A DNA stretch of 64,000 nucleotides, from NCBI GenBank assembly GCA_016792845.1, contig JAEUKH010000028.1, positions 656,210 through 720,209 of the forward strand. Direction: 5' to 3'. The notes beneath the pieces were generated by a model. It saw only the letters and a program-made list of their open reading frames with translations. It was not told the origin of the DNA and searched no databases. A program made the translations under genes and the position numbers. Numbering within the stretch: the first letter of the stretch is position 1; each line of letters starts with the position of its first letter. Shown piece by piece: positions 54,524-64,000 of this stretch. Source of the DNA: Myxococcales bacterium (GTDB lineage: Bacteria; Myxococcota_A; Polyangia; Polyangiales; Ga0077539).

Positions 54524-54763
54524 GTGAAAGGTCTCGCATTGCCGCTCTTCGCAGCGGCCTTCAACGCCCTCCTCTGGCTCTCGCAGCTCACCCTCGGGCA
54601 CGCCCTGAGCGCCCTCGGCGCGGCCCGCCTCGCCATGGCGGTCAACGTCGCGGCGCCCCTCTGCCTCTTGGCCATCATGCTGCGCCTCGCGCCCCAAAGA
54701 CGCCTCGCCGCCCTCGGGGTCGCCTCGCTCTCGCTCTGCTTTGCCAACGCGGTCACCGGCTGA
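54524..54763 (+). CDS. Possible small membrane protein, 79 residues
   Basis: A short frame with two or three hydrophobic segments ([53 protein letters not shown]) from a GTG at 54524. The membrane-like pattern makes it plausible, but there is no good ribosome-binding site and no known family. Confidence 0.45.
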   Translation: MKGLALPLFAAAFNALLWLSQLTLGHALSALGAARLAMAVNVAAPLCLLAIMLRLAPQRRLAALGVASLSLCFANAVTG

Positions 54764-54814
54764 GGGCGCCCGGCGCTCACCAAGAAGCGCTGTGATTTCA
54801 ATCGTTTGCGGGAT

Positions 54815-56392
54815 TCAGTGGCGAAAGTGTCTGGCGCCCGTAAACACCATCGCGATGCCGTGGGCGTCGGCGGCGGCGATCACCTCGTCGTCGCGCACGC
54901 TGCCGCCGGGCTGAACGATCGTACGAACCCCAGCCTCGGCCGCGCGCAACACCCCGTCGGCGAAGGGGAAGAACGCATCGCTCCCGAGCACCGCCCCCGC
55001 CGCGAGGCCCCCGGCCCGACGGCACGCGATCTCGCAGGCCACCACCCGCGACATTTGCCCGGCCCCGACGCCGACCGTGTGGCGCACGCCCTCGGTCGCA
55101 CGGGCGAGCACGATGGCGTTCGACTTCACATGCTTGGTCACCGACCAGACAAAAGCCATGAGGGCCCGCTCCGCCGCGTCGGGGGCGCGCCGCGTCACCA
55201 CCCGCGCGTCGTCGACCTCGCCGGCCCCGCGGTTGTCGCGGTCTTGCACGAGGAGCGCACCCGACACAAAGCGCAGCACCCTCCCGGGCGCCTCCGGGGG
55301 CGCGAGCGGCCCGAGCGCCAAGAGCCGCAGGTTGCGACGCGTGTGCAGAATCGCGAGGGCTTCGGGCTCGAAGCTCGGCGCCGCCACAACCTCAAGGAAG
55401 GTCTCTCCGAGCGCCCGCGCGGTCTCGGCGTCGACCGCCCGGTTGAGCGCCACGATGCCCCCGAACGACGAGAGCGCATCGGCCTCTCGGGCGCTCCGAA
55501 ATGCATCAACGAGCGCCTCGGCCTCGGCCGCGCCGCAGGGGTTGGTGTGCTTCACCACCACCGCTGCTGGGCCTGAGAGCTCGCGCACGAGCTCGAGCGC
55601 CGCGTCGACGTCGAGGAGGTTGTTGTAGCTGAGCTCCTTGCCCCCGGCCCCGACGCTGCGGGCGAGGCCGAGCGAGCCCTCGGGCGCCTGGCGCTCGCGG
55701 TAGAAGGCCGCCGTCTGGTGCGGGTTCTCGCCGTAGCGCAGGGTGTACTGCCGCTCGTACGCGAGGTGCAGCGCCCGGGGGTGGAGCACCGGCCCGCTGT
55801 CGGTGTCTTCGAGGCCCGAGAGGTAGGCCGCGATGGCGCCGTCGTAGGCCGCGGTGTGGGCGAAGGCCTTGGCCGCGAGGGCCACCCGGGTCGTGTGCGA
55901 GACCGCCCCCTCGCGCACGATCTCTTCGACCACGCGGTCGTAGTCGTCGGGGTCGACCACCACCGTGACCCGGGGGTGATTCTTGGCCGCCGCGCGCACC
56001 ATCGCCGGGCCGCCGATGTCGATCTTCTCGACGAGCTCGTCGTGCGAGGCGTTCTGCCGCTTGAGCGTCTCTTCGAAGGGGTAGAGGTTCACCACCACGA
56101 GGTCGATGGGGGCCCCGCCGATCGAGGCGAGGGCCTCGCGGTCGTCGTCGCGCTCGCGCATCAAAATGGCGCCGTGAACCTTCGGGTGCAGCGTCTTGAC
56201 CCGCCCGTCCATGATCTCGGGCGAGCCCGTGTACGCGCTCACCTCGGTCACCGGCAGCGCCGCCTCGCGCAGCGCGCGGGCCGTGCCGCCCGTCGAAATC
56301 ACCTCGACCCCGCGGCCCACCAGGGCCGTCACAAAGGGCACCAGGGCACGCTTGTCGCTCACCGACACCAAGGCTCGACGGATGGGGATCAT
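54815..56392 (-). CDS. purH: Bifunctional AICAR transformylase / IMP cyclohydrolase
   Basis: A 525-residue enzyme for the last two steps of IMP synthesis. The N-terminal IMP cyclohydrolase (residues 1-about 195) has the MGS-like fold ([34 protein letters not shown]). The C-terminal transformylase has RYGENPHQ and the catalytic KHTNPCG. Complete and of normal length. It is preceded, after 149 bp, by a sigma-like gene on the same strand, from which it is separated by a strong hairpin, so it probably has its own promoter. Confidence 0.96.
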   Translation of the reverse strand: MIPIRRALVSVSDKRALVPFVTALVGRGVEVISTGGTARALREAALPVTEVSAYTGSPEIMDGRVKTLHPKVHGAILMRERDDDREALASIGGAPIDLVVVNLYPFEETLKRQNASHDELVEKIDIGGPAMVRAAAKNHPRVTVVVDPDDYDRVVEEIVREGAVSHTTRVALAAKAFAHTAAYDGAIAAYLSGLEDTDSGPVLHPRALHLAYERQYTLRYGENPHQTAAFYRERQAPEGSLGLARSVGAGGKELSYNNLLDVDAALELVRELSGPAAVVVKHTNPCGAAEAEALVDAFRSAREADALSSFGGIVALNRAVDAETARALGETFLEVVAAPSFEPEALAILHTRRNLRLLALGPLAPPEAPGRVLRFVSGALLVQDRDNRGAGEVDDARVVTRRAPDAAERALMAFVWSVTKHVKSNAIVLARATEGVRHTVGVGAGQMSRVVACEIACRRAGGLAAGAVLGSDAFFPFADGVLRAAEAGVRTIVQPGGSVRDDEVIAAADAHGIAMVFTGARHFRH

Positions 56393-56454
56393 TTTTCGCC
56401 GCTACGCTGCCAGAAAGCGCGCGCGAGGTCGACGTGCTGCTGCGCTGTGGCGCC

Positions 56455-56505
56455 CCCCAAAACGCGAAACGCGCGACGCGCGTCTCGAAAGACGCACCGT
56501 CGCGC
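56455..56505 (-). terminator. Strong hairpin with TTCG loop, likely terminator
   Basis: On the minus strand the inner stem GCGTCT-TTCG-AGACGC (56480-56495) is extended by an 8-bp outer stem (56471-56478 with 56498-56505), interrupted by small bulges. It is followed by GTTTCGCGTTTT. It lies between the stop of the sigma-like gene and purH, and most likely ends the former transcript. Confidence 0.6.
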
Positions 56506-56541
56506 GCGGCAGAGTCGATCAGCGCGGGCTCGGCCCTGCTG

Positions 56542-57111
56542 TCACTCGCAGTAGTCTGAGAGCGACGCGATCTCGGCGAGGCCCTGGAGCTTCGCGAGGC
56601 CGCGGGTCTCGAGCTGCCGAATACGCTCGCGGGTGAGGTTCATGATCGCGCCCACCTCTTCGAGGGTGATGCCGCCACGGTCGGCGATGTCGAGCGCGCA
56701 CGTCTCGGGGAGATCCCAGACCTCGCGGTCGGGGAAGTTGAGCTTGATCGAGCCCGTGCGGTCGTTCACGTCGAGAAAGAGGTGGTGCTTGCACGACACG
56801 AACGGGCACGGCCGCTCCGACATCGGCCCGTGGAGGCAATCGCCCCGGGTCTGCGGGCGCATCACGTCGAGGTCGGGGTAGAGCATCCGGCCGCGCTCGA
56901 GCTCGCGCTTCGAGAGGCGCTTGATCGAGATGGTGCGGGCGCGCACCCGCGACTTGCGGCGGCTGCCCTCTTCGCCCTCTTCGCCCTCGACCTCCGGCCC
57001 CTCCTCGAAGTCCATCACGAGCGCGGCGTTGCCTTCCAGCGCTGCGGGGGCCGTCGCAAGGGTCGCGCGTCCGTTGGTCACGTTGATGGCGTTGGTCACT
57101 TCCGTGGTCAT
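56542..57111 (-). CDS. Sigma-region-4-like DNA-binding protein
   Basis: A 189-residue protein whose C-terminal 45 residues match region 4.2 of sigma-70 factors ([20 protein letters not shown], then [11 protein letters not shown]), which recognises -35 promoter elements. Regions 1-3 are absent. The N-terminal 60 residues are acidic and disordered-looking ([15 protein letters not shown]), and the centre carries Cys92, Cys102, Cys107 and His109-His110 (CPFVSCKHH), a possible metal site. It may regulate transcription by binding promoters without core-polymerase sigma functions. The start at 57111 is fixed by an excellent GGGAGGAAAGAG site; an in-frame ATG at 57165 lacks one. A 1-kb untranslated region lies upstream. 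Confidence 0.8.
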   Translation of the reverse strand: MTTEVTNAINVTNGRATLATAPAALEGNAALVMDFEEGPEVEGEEGEEGSRRKSRVRARTISIKRLSKRELERGRMLYPDLDVMRPQTRGDCLHGPMSERPCPFVSCKHHLFLDVNDRTGSIKLNFPDREVWDLPETCALDIADRGGITLEEVGAIMNLTRERIRQLETRGLAKLQGLAEIASLSDYCE

Positions 57112-58089
57112 CTCTTTCCTCCCGAAACCGCTCGCGTAGCCGATCACTGCCTTGAATCCATCCACCGAGCCCGACGCCGCTTCTCCGACGCCGCCCTCGA
57201 CGCCTCAGCGCGCCGCTCGGGCGACCACGCTGAAGACAAAACCTCTCGGTCACCCCGACACGCACCCCATGGGCACGCACCGTGGCGCCGACGCCGCACC
57301 GTCTCAGAGACCGCCGCTCTGAGACTCCGCTGACCCTACTGTCTGGCCTCGACACCCGACACCGGGCGAACCCGTGGCGCCGTCTGCGTTGTGCGTCGCG
57401 CCCGCCGCGTGGCCCTCGCCATCGCCCGGAGCTCTCGACTCACAACCCCCTTGCACCACCTGCGCGAACACCTCAAAAAATCTGCTACGTTTTTTTTGCC
57501 GAGATCAACACCCGCACGGTTGACCTCTAAACCTAGGGTTTGCGCGTTGTCTCAAGACAAGGGTGCGCCTCGATCTCAGCGTCTTATTGAAGTACGTTGA
57601 GACCGCTCCGCACACCCGGCCTCACGTGTGCCCGGCGACCGCCCGGAGCCGACCCACACGTTGACCGACCGCCGCACCTCTAACGCACCAACGCAACCGA
57701 GCGGAGCTCTGCTGCGTTGACGCCATCGCGGGAGCGACCGTCTGCGCACCCCCTTCGTGCGACAGGTCGACACCCCGGCACAATAACTGTTGTTTTGTTC
57801 AGTGTCCAAGCTCCGGGCCATCACACTCGGGAGCTCTGGCAAAAAACCGCGTCGGCGCTCGCACTTCGGCGCCCCCCGGCGCCCTTTACCTACACCGTCG
57901 CCCATGTTTTCAAGGCGTCTCGTCGGAGACATTCTATGTCAACGTCGGTAAGTTCTTGAAATGAATGAAGAATGTTGACCATGAGGCGGGCCCGGTGTGG
58001 GCGCTGTGAACACCCATTTTTCGTCGCGTCGAGACGAGGTTGACCGCGCAAACGCTTTCGGGGTTGCTCGGGGGCTGAGCCTTGGATCG
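57112..58089. other. Long non-coding region upstream of sigma-like gene
   Basis: Nearly 1 kb without a supported gene, noticeably richer in A and T than the surroundings. It holds three inverted repeats in a row at 57529-57602, a T8 run near 57490, an AT-rich AATAACTGTTGTTTTGTTC stretch near 57785 and the palindrome GACAT-TCT-ATGTC at 57928-57940. It may carry the promoter and a long leader of the sigma-like gene, or a small RNA; it also holds the 3' flank of the following lipoprotein gene. Confidence 0.5.
57529..57602. promoter_or_regulatory. Cluster of three inverted repeats
   Basis: AAACC-TAG-GGTTT at 57529-57541, TTGTCT-CA-AGACAA at 57547-57560, and TCTCAGCG / CGTTGAGA (one mismatch) at 57574-57602. 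The first two are perfect. They lie about 420-490 bp before the sigma-like gene start on the minus strand. They could be operators or RNA stem-loops. Confidence 0.45.
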
Positions 58090-59523
58090 TCAAAAACCTG
58101 TCTGACATCGCAGGCTTGCACGACAGACCCCGCCGACCCGCGGCCACGACTGGGCGCAGGCCACCCCCGCCCGCCCGACGTCGACGCCGCGTAACGGGGC
58201 TGTCACATCACCAGAATCGCCACTGATTTCACCGCTCTGTGCGATCGCAAGGCCCCGCGCAGGCCCGGCCTCAAGGCGCACCCCCTCGAACAAGCGGCGC
58301 CCGTCGAAGCCCGCGAGGGTCACCATCGCCGCGTCGAGATCGGGCGGAGGCGGCGTGGGCAGGCACCCGGGCAGCGCCGCCGCAGAGGGCGCGCCGGCCC
58401 CGCGGATGAGCACATTGCGGAGCCGCGAGCGCGCGACGTTGGCGAAATGACCAAAGAAAACCCCGGTCCAACTCGCGGCCCTGGGCCCCGCATCGGCGGC
58501 GCCCTCGGAGCCCTCGGGGCCTCGCGCGGGCGCGTCGACGAGCTGCACCTCGCCCAGTCCGGGTTCGCCTTCGATGGCGAGATCACCCGGCAATTCCCAG
58601 CCCACGGCGAGCTCGGCCTCGGCCTCGAAGCGCAGCACGAGCCCCGCCCCCACGCGCAAAAGGGGCGCGTCGGGCCCCTGAACCATCACCCGCAGCCCGC
58701 GCCGAACGCGCAACCGCGCGCCTCGAGGAGCCCACAGCGCCGAGCGCGAGAGCACCCGCTGGCGCCCGAGGAGCCACACCTCGGGGTCGGCCCGATCGCT
58801 CACAAAGGTCGGCATCGCGCCCACCTCGTTGACGTCGTCGATGCGCGCGAGGGGAGCATCGCGCGCGCCGCCGCGCACCGTCACCCGCACCCCCGGCGTC
58901 GCGAGATGGCCGCCCCCCTCGAAGGCGAGCGCCGCGTCGGCCCCGTTCTCGACCACCAGGCCCTCGACCGCGAGCCCCCCGCGGAGGCCCACCCGCAGCG
59001 ACGCCCCGGCCCCCGCCGCAGGGTCTGCCGCCCCGGCCGAGGCGACGGTCAGCCCCGCGAGGCGGCTCTCGGGCGAGGCGCCCTCCCAGAACGCGAGCCC
59101 CTGCCACGCGCCCGGCCCCGGCGAGGCGGCCTCGGCGTCGAAGCGAACCCCCGCCCCCTCGCGGCCCTCGACCACGAGCTGCGCCGCGTTGCGCACCACC
59201 ACCGACCGCCCTTCGCCCACCAGCACCAGGGCGCAGGGCTCGACCGTGACCCGGCCCCCGGGCATCACCTCGACCCCAAAAGGCAAGCGATGGGGGCTCT
59301 CGCTGGCCCGCCACCGCTCGGCCCCGCGCACCGTGTCGCCGTGGAGGGTGCCGCGATACCCCCGCCCGGCCCCCACCGCCTGGGCCTGACACCCGTGCCG
59401 CGCCCCCATCGTCTGCGGGCCTGCGTCAGGCGCCACCAGCGGGGCCTCGTCGCGCGGGGCGCGGCACCCGACGCACTGCGCACCCACCCAAGCCCCCAAG
59501 ACGGCGCCGCTCAAGTTCTTCAC
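58090..59523 (-). CDS. Lipoprotein with parallel beta-helix-like repeats
   Basis: A 477-residue predicted exported protein. The N-terminus (VKNLSGAVLGAWVGAQCVGC) is signal-like with a possible lipidation cysteine. The body has short repeated valine/glycine-rich strands (GGRVTVEPCALVLVGEGRSVVV, GGLAVEGLVVENGADAAL, RSRLRNVLIRGAGA) as in right-handed parallel beta-helices of surface proteins. Function unknown. Start is the GTG at 59523, just before the signal-like segment; it is divergent from a kinase gene by 86 bp. Confidence 0.72.
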   Translation of the reverse strand: MKNLSGAVLGAWVGAQCVGCRAPRDEAPLVAPDAGPQTMGARHGCQAQAVGAGRGYRGTLHGDTVRGAERWRASESPHRLPFGVEVMPGGRVTVEPCALVLVGEGRSVVVRNAAQLVVEGREGAGVRFDAEAASPGPGAWQGLAFWEGASPESRLAGLTVASAGAADPAAGAGASLRVGLRGGLAVEGLVVENGADAALAFEGGGHLATPGVRVTVRGGARDAPLARIDDVNEVGAMPTFVSDRADPEVWLLGRQRVLSRSALWAPRGARLRVRRGLRVMVQGPDAPLLRVGAGLVLRFEAEAELAVGWELPGDLAIEGEPGLGEVQLVDAPARGPEGSEGAADAGPRAASWTGVFFGHFANVARSRLRNVLIRGAGAPSAAALPGCLPTPPPPDLDAAMVTLAGFDGRRLFEGVRLEAGPARGLAIAQSGEISGDSGDVTAPLRGVDVGRAGVACAQSWPRVGGVCRASLRCQTGF

Positions 59524-59609
59524 AAGCGCCGAGTGTAGCGAAAGAAAGCGGGCCTGCGGTGTGTTCGATCTTGCTCGGGCGCGAGGGTGTTGAGAGACTG
59601 CCGCGGGCG

Positions 59610-60791
<1,182 letters not shown>

Positions 60792-60824
60792 GCCCGTCGG
60801 GGCGATGCGAAAGGGAGGTCGCGC

Positions 60825-62420
60825 TCAGGGGCCGCGACGCAGACCCGCGAGAAAGTCAAGCCGCCCGTCACCCCGCGGGGCCTCGGCGCCCACCCGCCAC
60901 GGCGACCGGAGCACATACACCACGTCAGGGTGCCAGAGCGGAATCACCGGCAGCCCCTCGGCCAGCCGCCGCTGCGCCGCGACATAGAACGGACGCCGCG
61001 CCTCGGGCCCCGACGCGGCAGCCCCCGCGGTGAGGAGCGCGTCGAGCGTTGGATCTCGGAATCGCCAGCGATTTCCGCCAGTTTGACCGTTCTCAGGGAT
61101 CGACGTCGACGCGAACCAGAACCCAAGCCCCCACGGGTCGGTCAGGTCGGGCACGGTCAAATACGTCAGGTCGAAGCGCCCCGCCCTCAGATCTGCCAGC
61201 AGCGTCGCGAGCTCCGAGGGGCGCAGCTCGACCTCGACCCCCACCGCTTCGAGCATCGCCGCCAGGGCCTGGGCAGTGACGAGCGAGCTCCGCTGCGACG
61301 AGACCCTCAGCACCAACGGACGCAGCCCCCGGCCCCCGAGCGCCTCGCGAAGAAGCCGACGCGCCTCGGCGGGGTCGTACCGCAACGCCACCGCGCCCGG
61401 AGCCCCCATCGAAGCCCAGTGCGTCGGCGGAAGCACCGCCTCGGCATCCACCGCCGCGTCGCCCATCCGTGCGCGGCGGAGGGCCACCCGGTCGAGCGCG
61501 AGCCCCAACGCGCGACGCACCCGCGGGTCAGCCAAGGGCCCATGCTCACACTGTATGCCAAGGTAGGTAAGGCCTACGCCTCGCGCCCTGAGCACCGAGA
61601 AGCCCGCACGGTGTTCGAAGAGCGCCGCCGTCTCGGGCTTGACCTCGGCGACGTCGCCTTCGCCGTTCAAGAGCCGCAAGGCGAGGGTGTTAGGGTCGTG
61701 GAGGCTCACCACCCGCAGGCTCCGCACCGCGACGGAATCTTCGGGCTGGCGCTCGAAGCGCCAATGTTGCGGCGTGAGGGCCCCGACCCGCCAACCGCTC
61801 GCGCCGACGAAGCGCCCCTCGGCGCCCGGAGCCGCCAGGTTCTCAGGGCCCGCGGCCAGCCGCGCGGGCACGATGGGCATCTGCAAGAGGCTCTCGACCG
61901 CGCCGCTCGGCGCGCGGAGGGTGAAGTGAACCCCCCGCGGGCCCTCGGCCTCGACCCCGGCGAAGGCCGCCGCGTAGGTGCCGTGCAACCGGCTCCGGCT
62001 CCCCGGCGCGAGGAGCGCGCGGTAGGTCGCCACCACGTCGGCGGCGGTGACGGGGGAGCCGTCGACAAAGCGCAGACCCTCGCGGAGCGTCACCTCGACC
62101 GCGGTGGGCGAGACCCTGCGGTACCCCGCGGCGAGCCGCGCGACCGGCACCAGCCGCGTCGGGTCGGTGTCGAGGAGCCCAGGGCTCACCATGCGCCCGA
62201 GGTTCGCCCCAAGACTGTCTTCGGGGAAGCGCGGGTCGAGGTGCTCGGGCTCTGAGAGCGTGAGAAACACCACCGTCTGCGGCTCCGAGATCGCCGCCGG
62301 GGCGCGACAGGCCGCAGCAAAGAGAACACCGAGGGCGAGGCCGTGGTAGAGCCCTCGACCCCGATGCGCACTCTGACGGTGATTGTCGCCCTGGCCCTCG
62401 GCACCCTGCACTCGACCCAT
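60825..62420 (-). CDS. Peptide/nickel ABC transporter-type solute-binding lipoprotein
   Basis: A family 5 extracellular solute-binding protein, the type that feeds oligopeptide, dipeptide or nickel ABC transporters. Hallmarks are FLTLSEPEHLDPRF near the mature N-terminus, VTLREGLRFVDGSPVTAADVVATYRAL, DPRVRRALGLALDRVAL and GRFDLTYLTVPDLTDP. A lipobox-like FAAACRA follows a hydrophobic segment. The start is uncertain: the first possible codons, ATG 62420 and GTG 62411, lie inside the 5' end of the divergent dacB gene, and they leave an unusually long n-region before the signal peptide. No permease or ATPase gene is in the window. Confidence 0.82.
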   Translation of the reverse strand: MGRVQGAEGQGDNHRQSAHRGRGLYHGLALGVLFAAACRAPAAISEPQTVVFLTLSEPEHLDPRFPEDSLGANLGRMVSPGLLDTDPTRLVPVARLAAGYRRVSPTAVEVTLREGLRFVDGSPVTAADVVATYRALLAPGSRSRLHGTYAAAFAGVEAEGPRGVHFTLRAPSGAVESLLQMPIVPARLAAGPENLAAPGAEGRFVGASGWRVGALTPQHWRFERQPEDSVAVRSLRVVSLHDPNTLALRLLNGEGDVAEVKPETAALFEHRAGFSVLRARGVGLTYLGIQCEHGPLADPRVRRALGLALDRVALRRARMGDAAVDAEAVLPPTHWASMGAPGAVALRYDPAEARRLLREALGGRGLRPLVLRVSSQRSSLVTAQALAAMLEAVGVEVELRPSELATLLADLRAGRFDLTYLTVPDLTDPWGLGFWFASTSIPENGQTGGNRWRFRDPTLDALLTAGAAASGPEARRPFYVAAQRRLAEGLPVIPLWHPDVVYVLRSPWRVGAEAPRGDGRLDFLAGLRRGP

Positions 62421-63839
62421 GTCGCGGCGCAGTCTCAGCCCTTGGGCCGGAGCCTTGCAACCCTCGTCTCCGAGGCCGAGGCCCGTCACCCCTTGCCCGG
62501 CGCGACGGTGGCCTATCGCTTCGTCGACGCCAACACCGGGCGCGTCCTCGCTGAATCCGGGGCCGACACGCCCCTCAACCCGGCCTCGAACACCAAGCTC
62601 CTCACCGCCGCCGCGGCGCTCTCGCTCCTCGGGCCGTCGTACCGTTTTGAGACCACGGTTCACGGTCTGCGAAGCGCCGCCGACCCGAGCGCCATCGCCG
62701 GCGACCTCGTGCTGTACTCGAACGGCGACCCAGACCTCCGCACCGGCCACCTCTTCGAGCTCGCCCGCGCCCTCTCAAACGACGGAATCCGCCGCGTCGA
62801 CGGCGCCCTCGTGCTCGACGAGAGCGCCTTCGGCGACGAGCACCTTCCGCCCGCCTTCGAACAGCAGCCCGACGAGCAGGCCCCCTTCAGGGCCGCCGTT
62901 GGGAGCCTCTCGATCGACGAAAACACAAGCGTTGTTCACATCTTCGCCCCCACCGCGGGAGCCCCCCTGAGCGTCCTCGCCGAGCCCCGCGGCTACATCG
63001 AGCTCGTCTCGACGGCGACCGCCGCCGCACCGGGCACCGCGTCGACCCTCGCGACGCTCTTCGCGCCCTTGCCCGACGGGCGAGAGCAGCTCCGCCTCTC
63101 GGGCGCCGTCGCGGCGAGCCCCACGCCGGTGCTTCTGCGCCGCCGCCTCGCCAACCCGGCCCAGGCCGTCGGCGCGGTGTGGCGCGCGACCCTCGAAGCC
63201 GCGGGCATCACCGTCTCGGGGCCTGTCACGGTGGTGTCGAGCGCTTCAGCGCGGCCGATGCCGCCGCTCGCGGCGCACCGCTCGGCGCCGCTGTCGAGCC
63301 TGCTCCTCGCGGTGGGCAAGGAGAGCAACAACTTCACCGCCGAGATGACGCTCCTGGCCCTCGCGGGTGACGCGCCCCCCGCGACGGCTGCGGCCACGCG
63401 CTCTCGCTTCGCCCGGGCCAGCGAGCGGGTGCTCGGTTGGGCCCGCGGCCGCGGCGTCGACACCCGGGCGATGGTCTACCGCAACGGCTCGGGCCTCTTC
63501 GACGCCAACCGCTTCAGCGCCACGCAGGTGACGGCGCTGCTCCGCACGATGTGGCGCGACCCCTCGCTGCGGCACGAGTACCTCGCGCAGCTCGCGGCCA
63601 ACGGCGACGAGGGCACCCTGCGCCACCGCCTCGGCGCCCCCACCCCGGTGCGGCTCGTTCGGGCCAAGACCGGCACCCTCGACGACGTGGTCGCGCTCTC
63701 GGGCTATCTGTTGACGGCCGACCCGAACCGCGCGGTGATCTTCTCGTATCTGGCGAACGGGGTCCGAGGGCAGACCACCGCCGCGCGGCAGCGCATCGAC
63801 GCGCTCGTCGGCAGCTGGATGGCCCGAAGGCTCCAGTAG
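62364..63839 (+). CDS. dacB: D-alanyl-D-alanine carboxypeptidase/endopeptidase (PBP4, S13)
   Basis: A 491-residue exported penicillin-binding protein that trims or cleaves peptidoglycan peptides. Signal peptide residues 1-22 (MRTLTVIVALALG to HVAAQ). Active-site motifs: SNTK (Ser75, Lys78), SNN in GKESNNFTAEM, and KTG in RAKTGTLDD. Complete. The ATG at 62364 is placed at the signal peptide; a GTG at 62343 would add seven residues. The gene is divergent from and overlaps the solute-binding protein gene by about 50 bp, and it is followed 12 bp after its stop by a copy of the terminal-inverted-repeat element. Confidence 0.94.
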   Translation: MRTLTVIVALALGTLHSTHVAAQSQPLGRSLATLVSEAEARHPLPGATVAYRFVDANTGRVLAESGADTPLNPASNTKLLTAAAALSLLGPSYRFETTVHGLRSAADPSAIAGDLVLYSNGDPDLRTGHLFELARALSNDGIRRVDGALVLDESAFGDEHLPPAFEQQPDEQAPFRAAVGSLSIDENTSVVHIFAPTAGAPLSVLAEPRGYIELVSTATAAAPGTASTLATLFAPLPDGREQLRLSGAVAASPTPVLLRRRLANPAQAVGAVWRATLEAAGITVSGPVTVVSSASARPMPPLAAHRSAPLSSLLLAVGKESNNFTAEMTLLALAGDAPPATAAATRSRFARASERVLGWARGRGVDTRAMVYRNGSGLFDANRFSATQVTALLRTMWRDPSLRHEYLAQLAANGDEGTLRHRLGAPTPVRLVRAKTGTLDDVVALSGYLLTADPNRAVIFSYLANGVRGQTTAARQRIDALVGSWMARRLQ

Positions 63840-63851
63840 GCCCTCTCGCGA

Positions 63852-64000
63852 GAGACGCGACCAAGTCGTCGGACCGAGCACCGCGAAGGGGCGCAAGTGA
63901 TGCAAGGCGACGGGGCGAAGACGGGCTGTTGGCCCGTCGAGACCCGGCAACGCAGCAGCGCGCCGCGGACCTAAAGTGGGGCGACGGGAGACTACTTGGT
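63852..64000 (+). mobile_element. MITE-like element, copy 2 (cut by window end)
   Basis: The inverted counterpart of 8939-9095, with two mismatches over the shared part and about eight terminal bases missing beyond the window. It starts 12 bp after the dacB stop. The perfect palindrome CTCTCGCGAGAG (63843-63854) overlaps its left end. Orientation relative to dacB is the same as copy 1 relative to bamB. Confidence 0.8.

Noticed and set aside
57475..57498. A6 and T8 runs as an intrinsic terminator
   Set aside because: They could form only a weak A-T stem without a GC-rich part, and no gene ends nearby on either strand in the right orientation.
57560..57720. Possible tRNA or structured RNA gene
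   Set aside because: No T-loop consensus or cloverleaf could be built; only separate inverted repeats remain.

Overview
The window is very GC-rich (about 70% by eye), densely coded and rich in GTG starts. It carries four eukaryote-type Ser/Thr kinase-like genes, many secreted lipoproteins, an OmpA protein with thrombospondin type-3 repeats, an AgmX/PglI-type protein, an NtrC-family regulator and a large share of proteins of unknown function. Together these suggest a chromosome segment of a Myxococcota (deltaproteobacterial) organism. No rRNA, tRNA, CRISPR array, phage or transposase gene was seen.

Layout. 1-7199: a large kinase/AAA/TPR regulator, then a murein-peptidase-like gene coupled to larE, then rlmN coupled to an SDR. 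7200-9094: a 1.9-kb non-coding region with palindromes, a decamer tandem repeat and a small terminal-inverted-repeat element. 9095-13994: bamB-yfgM pair, a small outer-membrane barrel, ComEA-like, cyclophilin and DUF192 lipoproteins. 14099-17030: siroheme/heme genes (cobA-hemD fusion, hemB) and a lipoprotein. 17072-21287: cysteine desulfurase, hybrid sensor kinase, methylmalonyl-CoA mutase large subunit. 21369-27558: lipase-like lipoprotein, LysR/aldo-keto reductase pair, kinase, metallophosphoesterase. 27567-32605: pseudouridine synthase coupled to a PEP-utilising enzyme, then purF. 32612-35611: a pseudokinase, propeller and unknown-protein set. 35661-38933: a copper-type operon (Cys-rich mini-protein, ECF sigma factor, Cys-rich membrane protein, multicopper oxidase, cupredoxin).

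39102-47711: MBL hydrolase, EF-hand-like repeat protein, YciO-type protein, phosphatase, OmpA/TSP3, DUF72, RluD and small conserved proteins. 47846-53071: lipoproteins, an AgmX-type protein, an NtrC-type regulator and a secreted protein. 53111-56392: HD phosphohydrolase, a possible small membrane protein, purH. 56542-58089: a sigma-region-4-like protein and a 1-kb non-coding leader rich in palindromes. 58090-63839: lipoprotein, kinase, peptide-type solute-binding protein and dacB.

Most notable signals. (1) Two copies of a roughly 157-bp element with 19-bp terminal inverted repeats sit 55 kb apart, each just 3' of a stop codon and in the same orientation relative to that gene. (2) The ECF-sigma/copper operon has its Cys-rich parts on separate proteins. 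(3) Three GCATAGAAT-type repeats at exact 16-bp spacing lie before the cysteine desulfurase, with one palindromic copy behind it. Coordinates of starts are my choices where several starts are possible; the alternatives are given in the entries.
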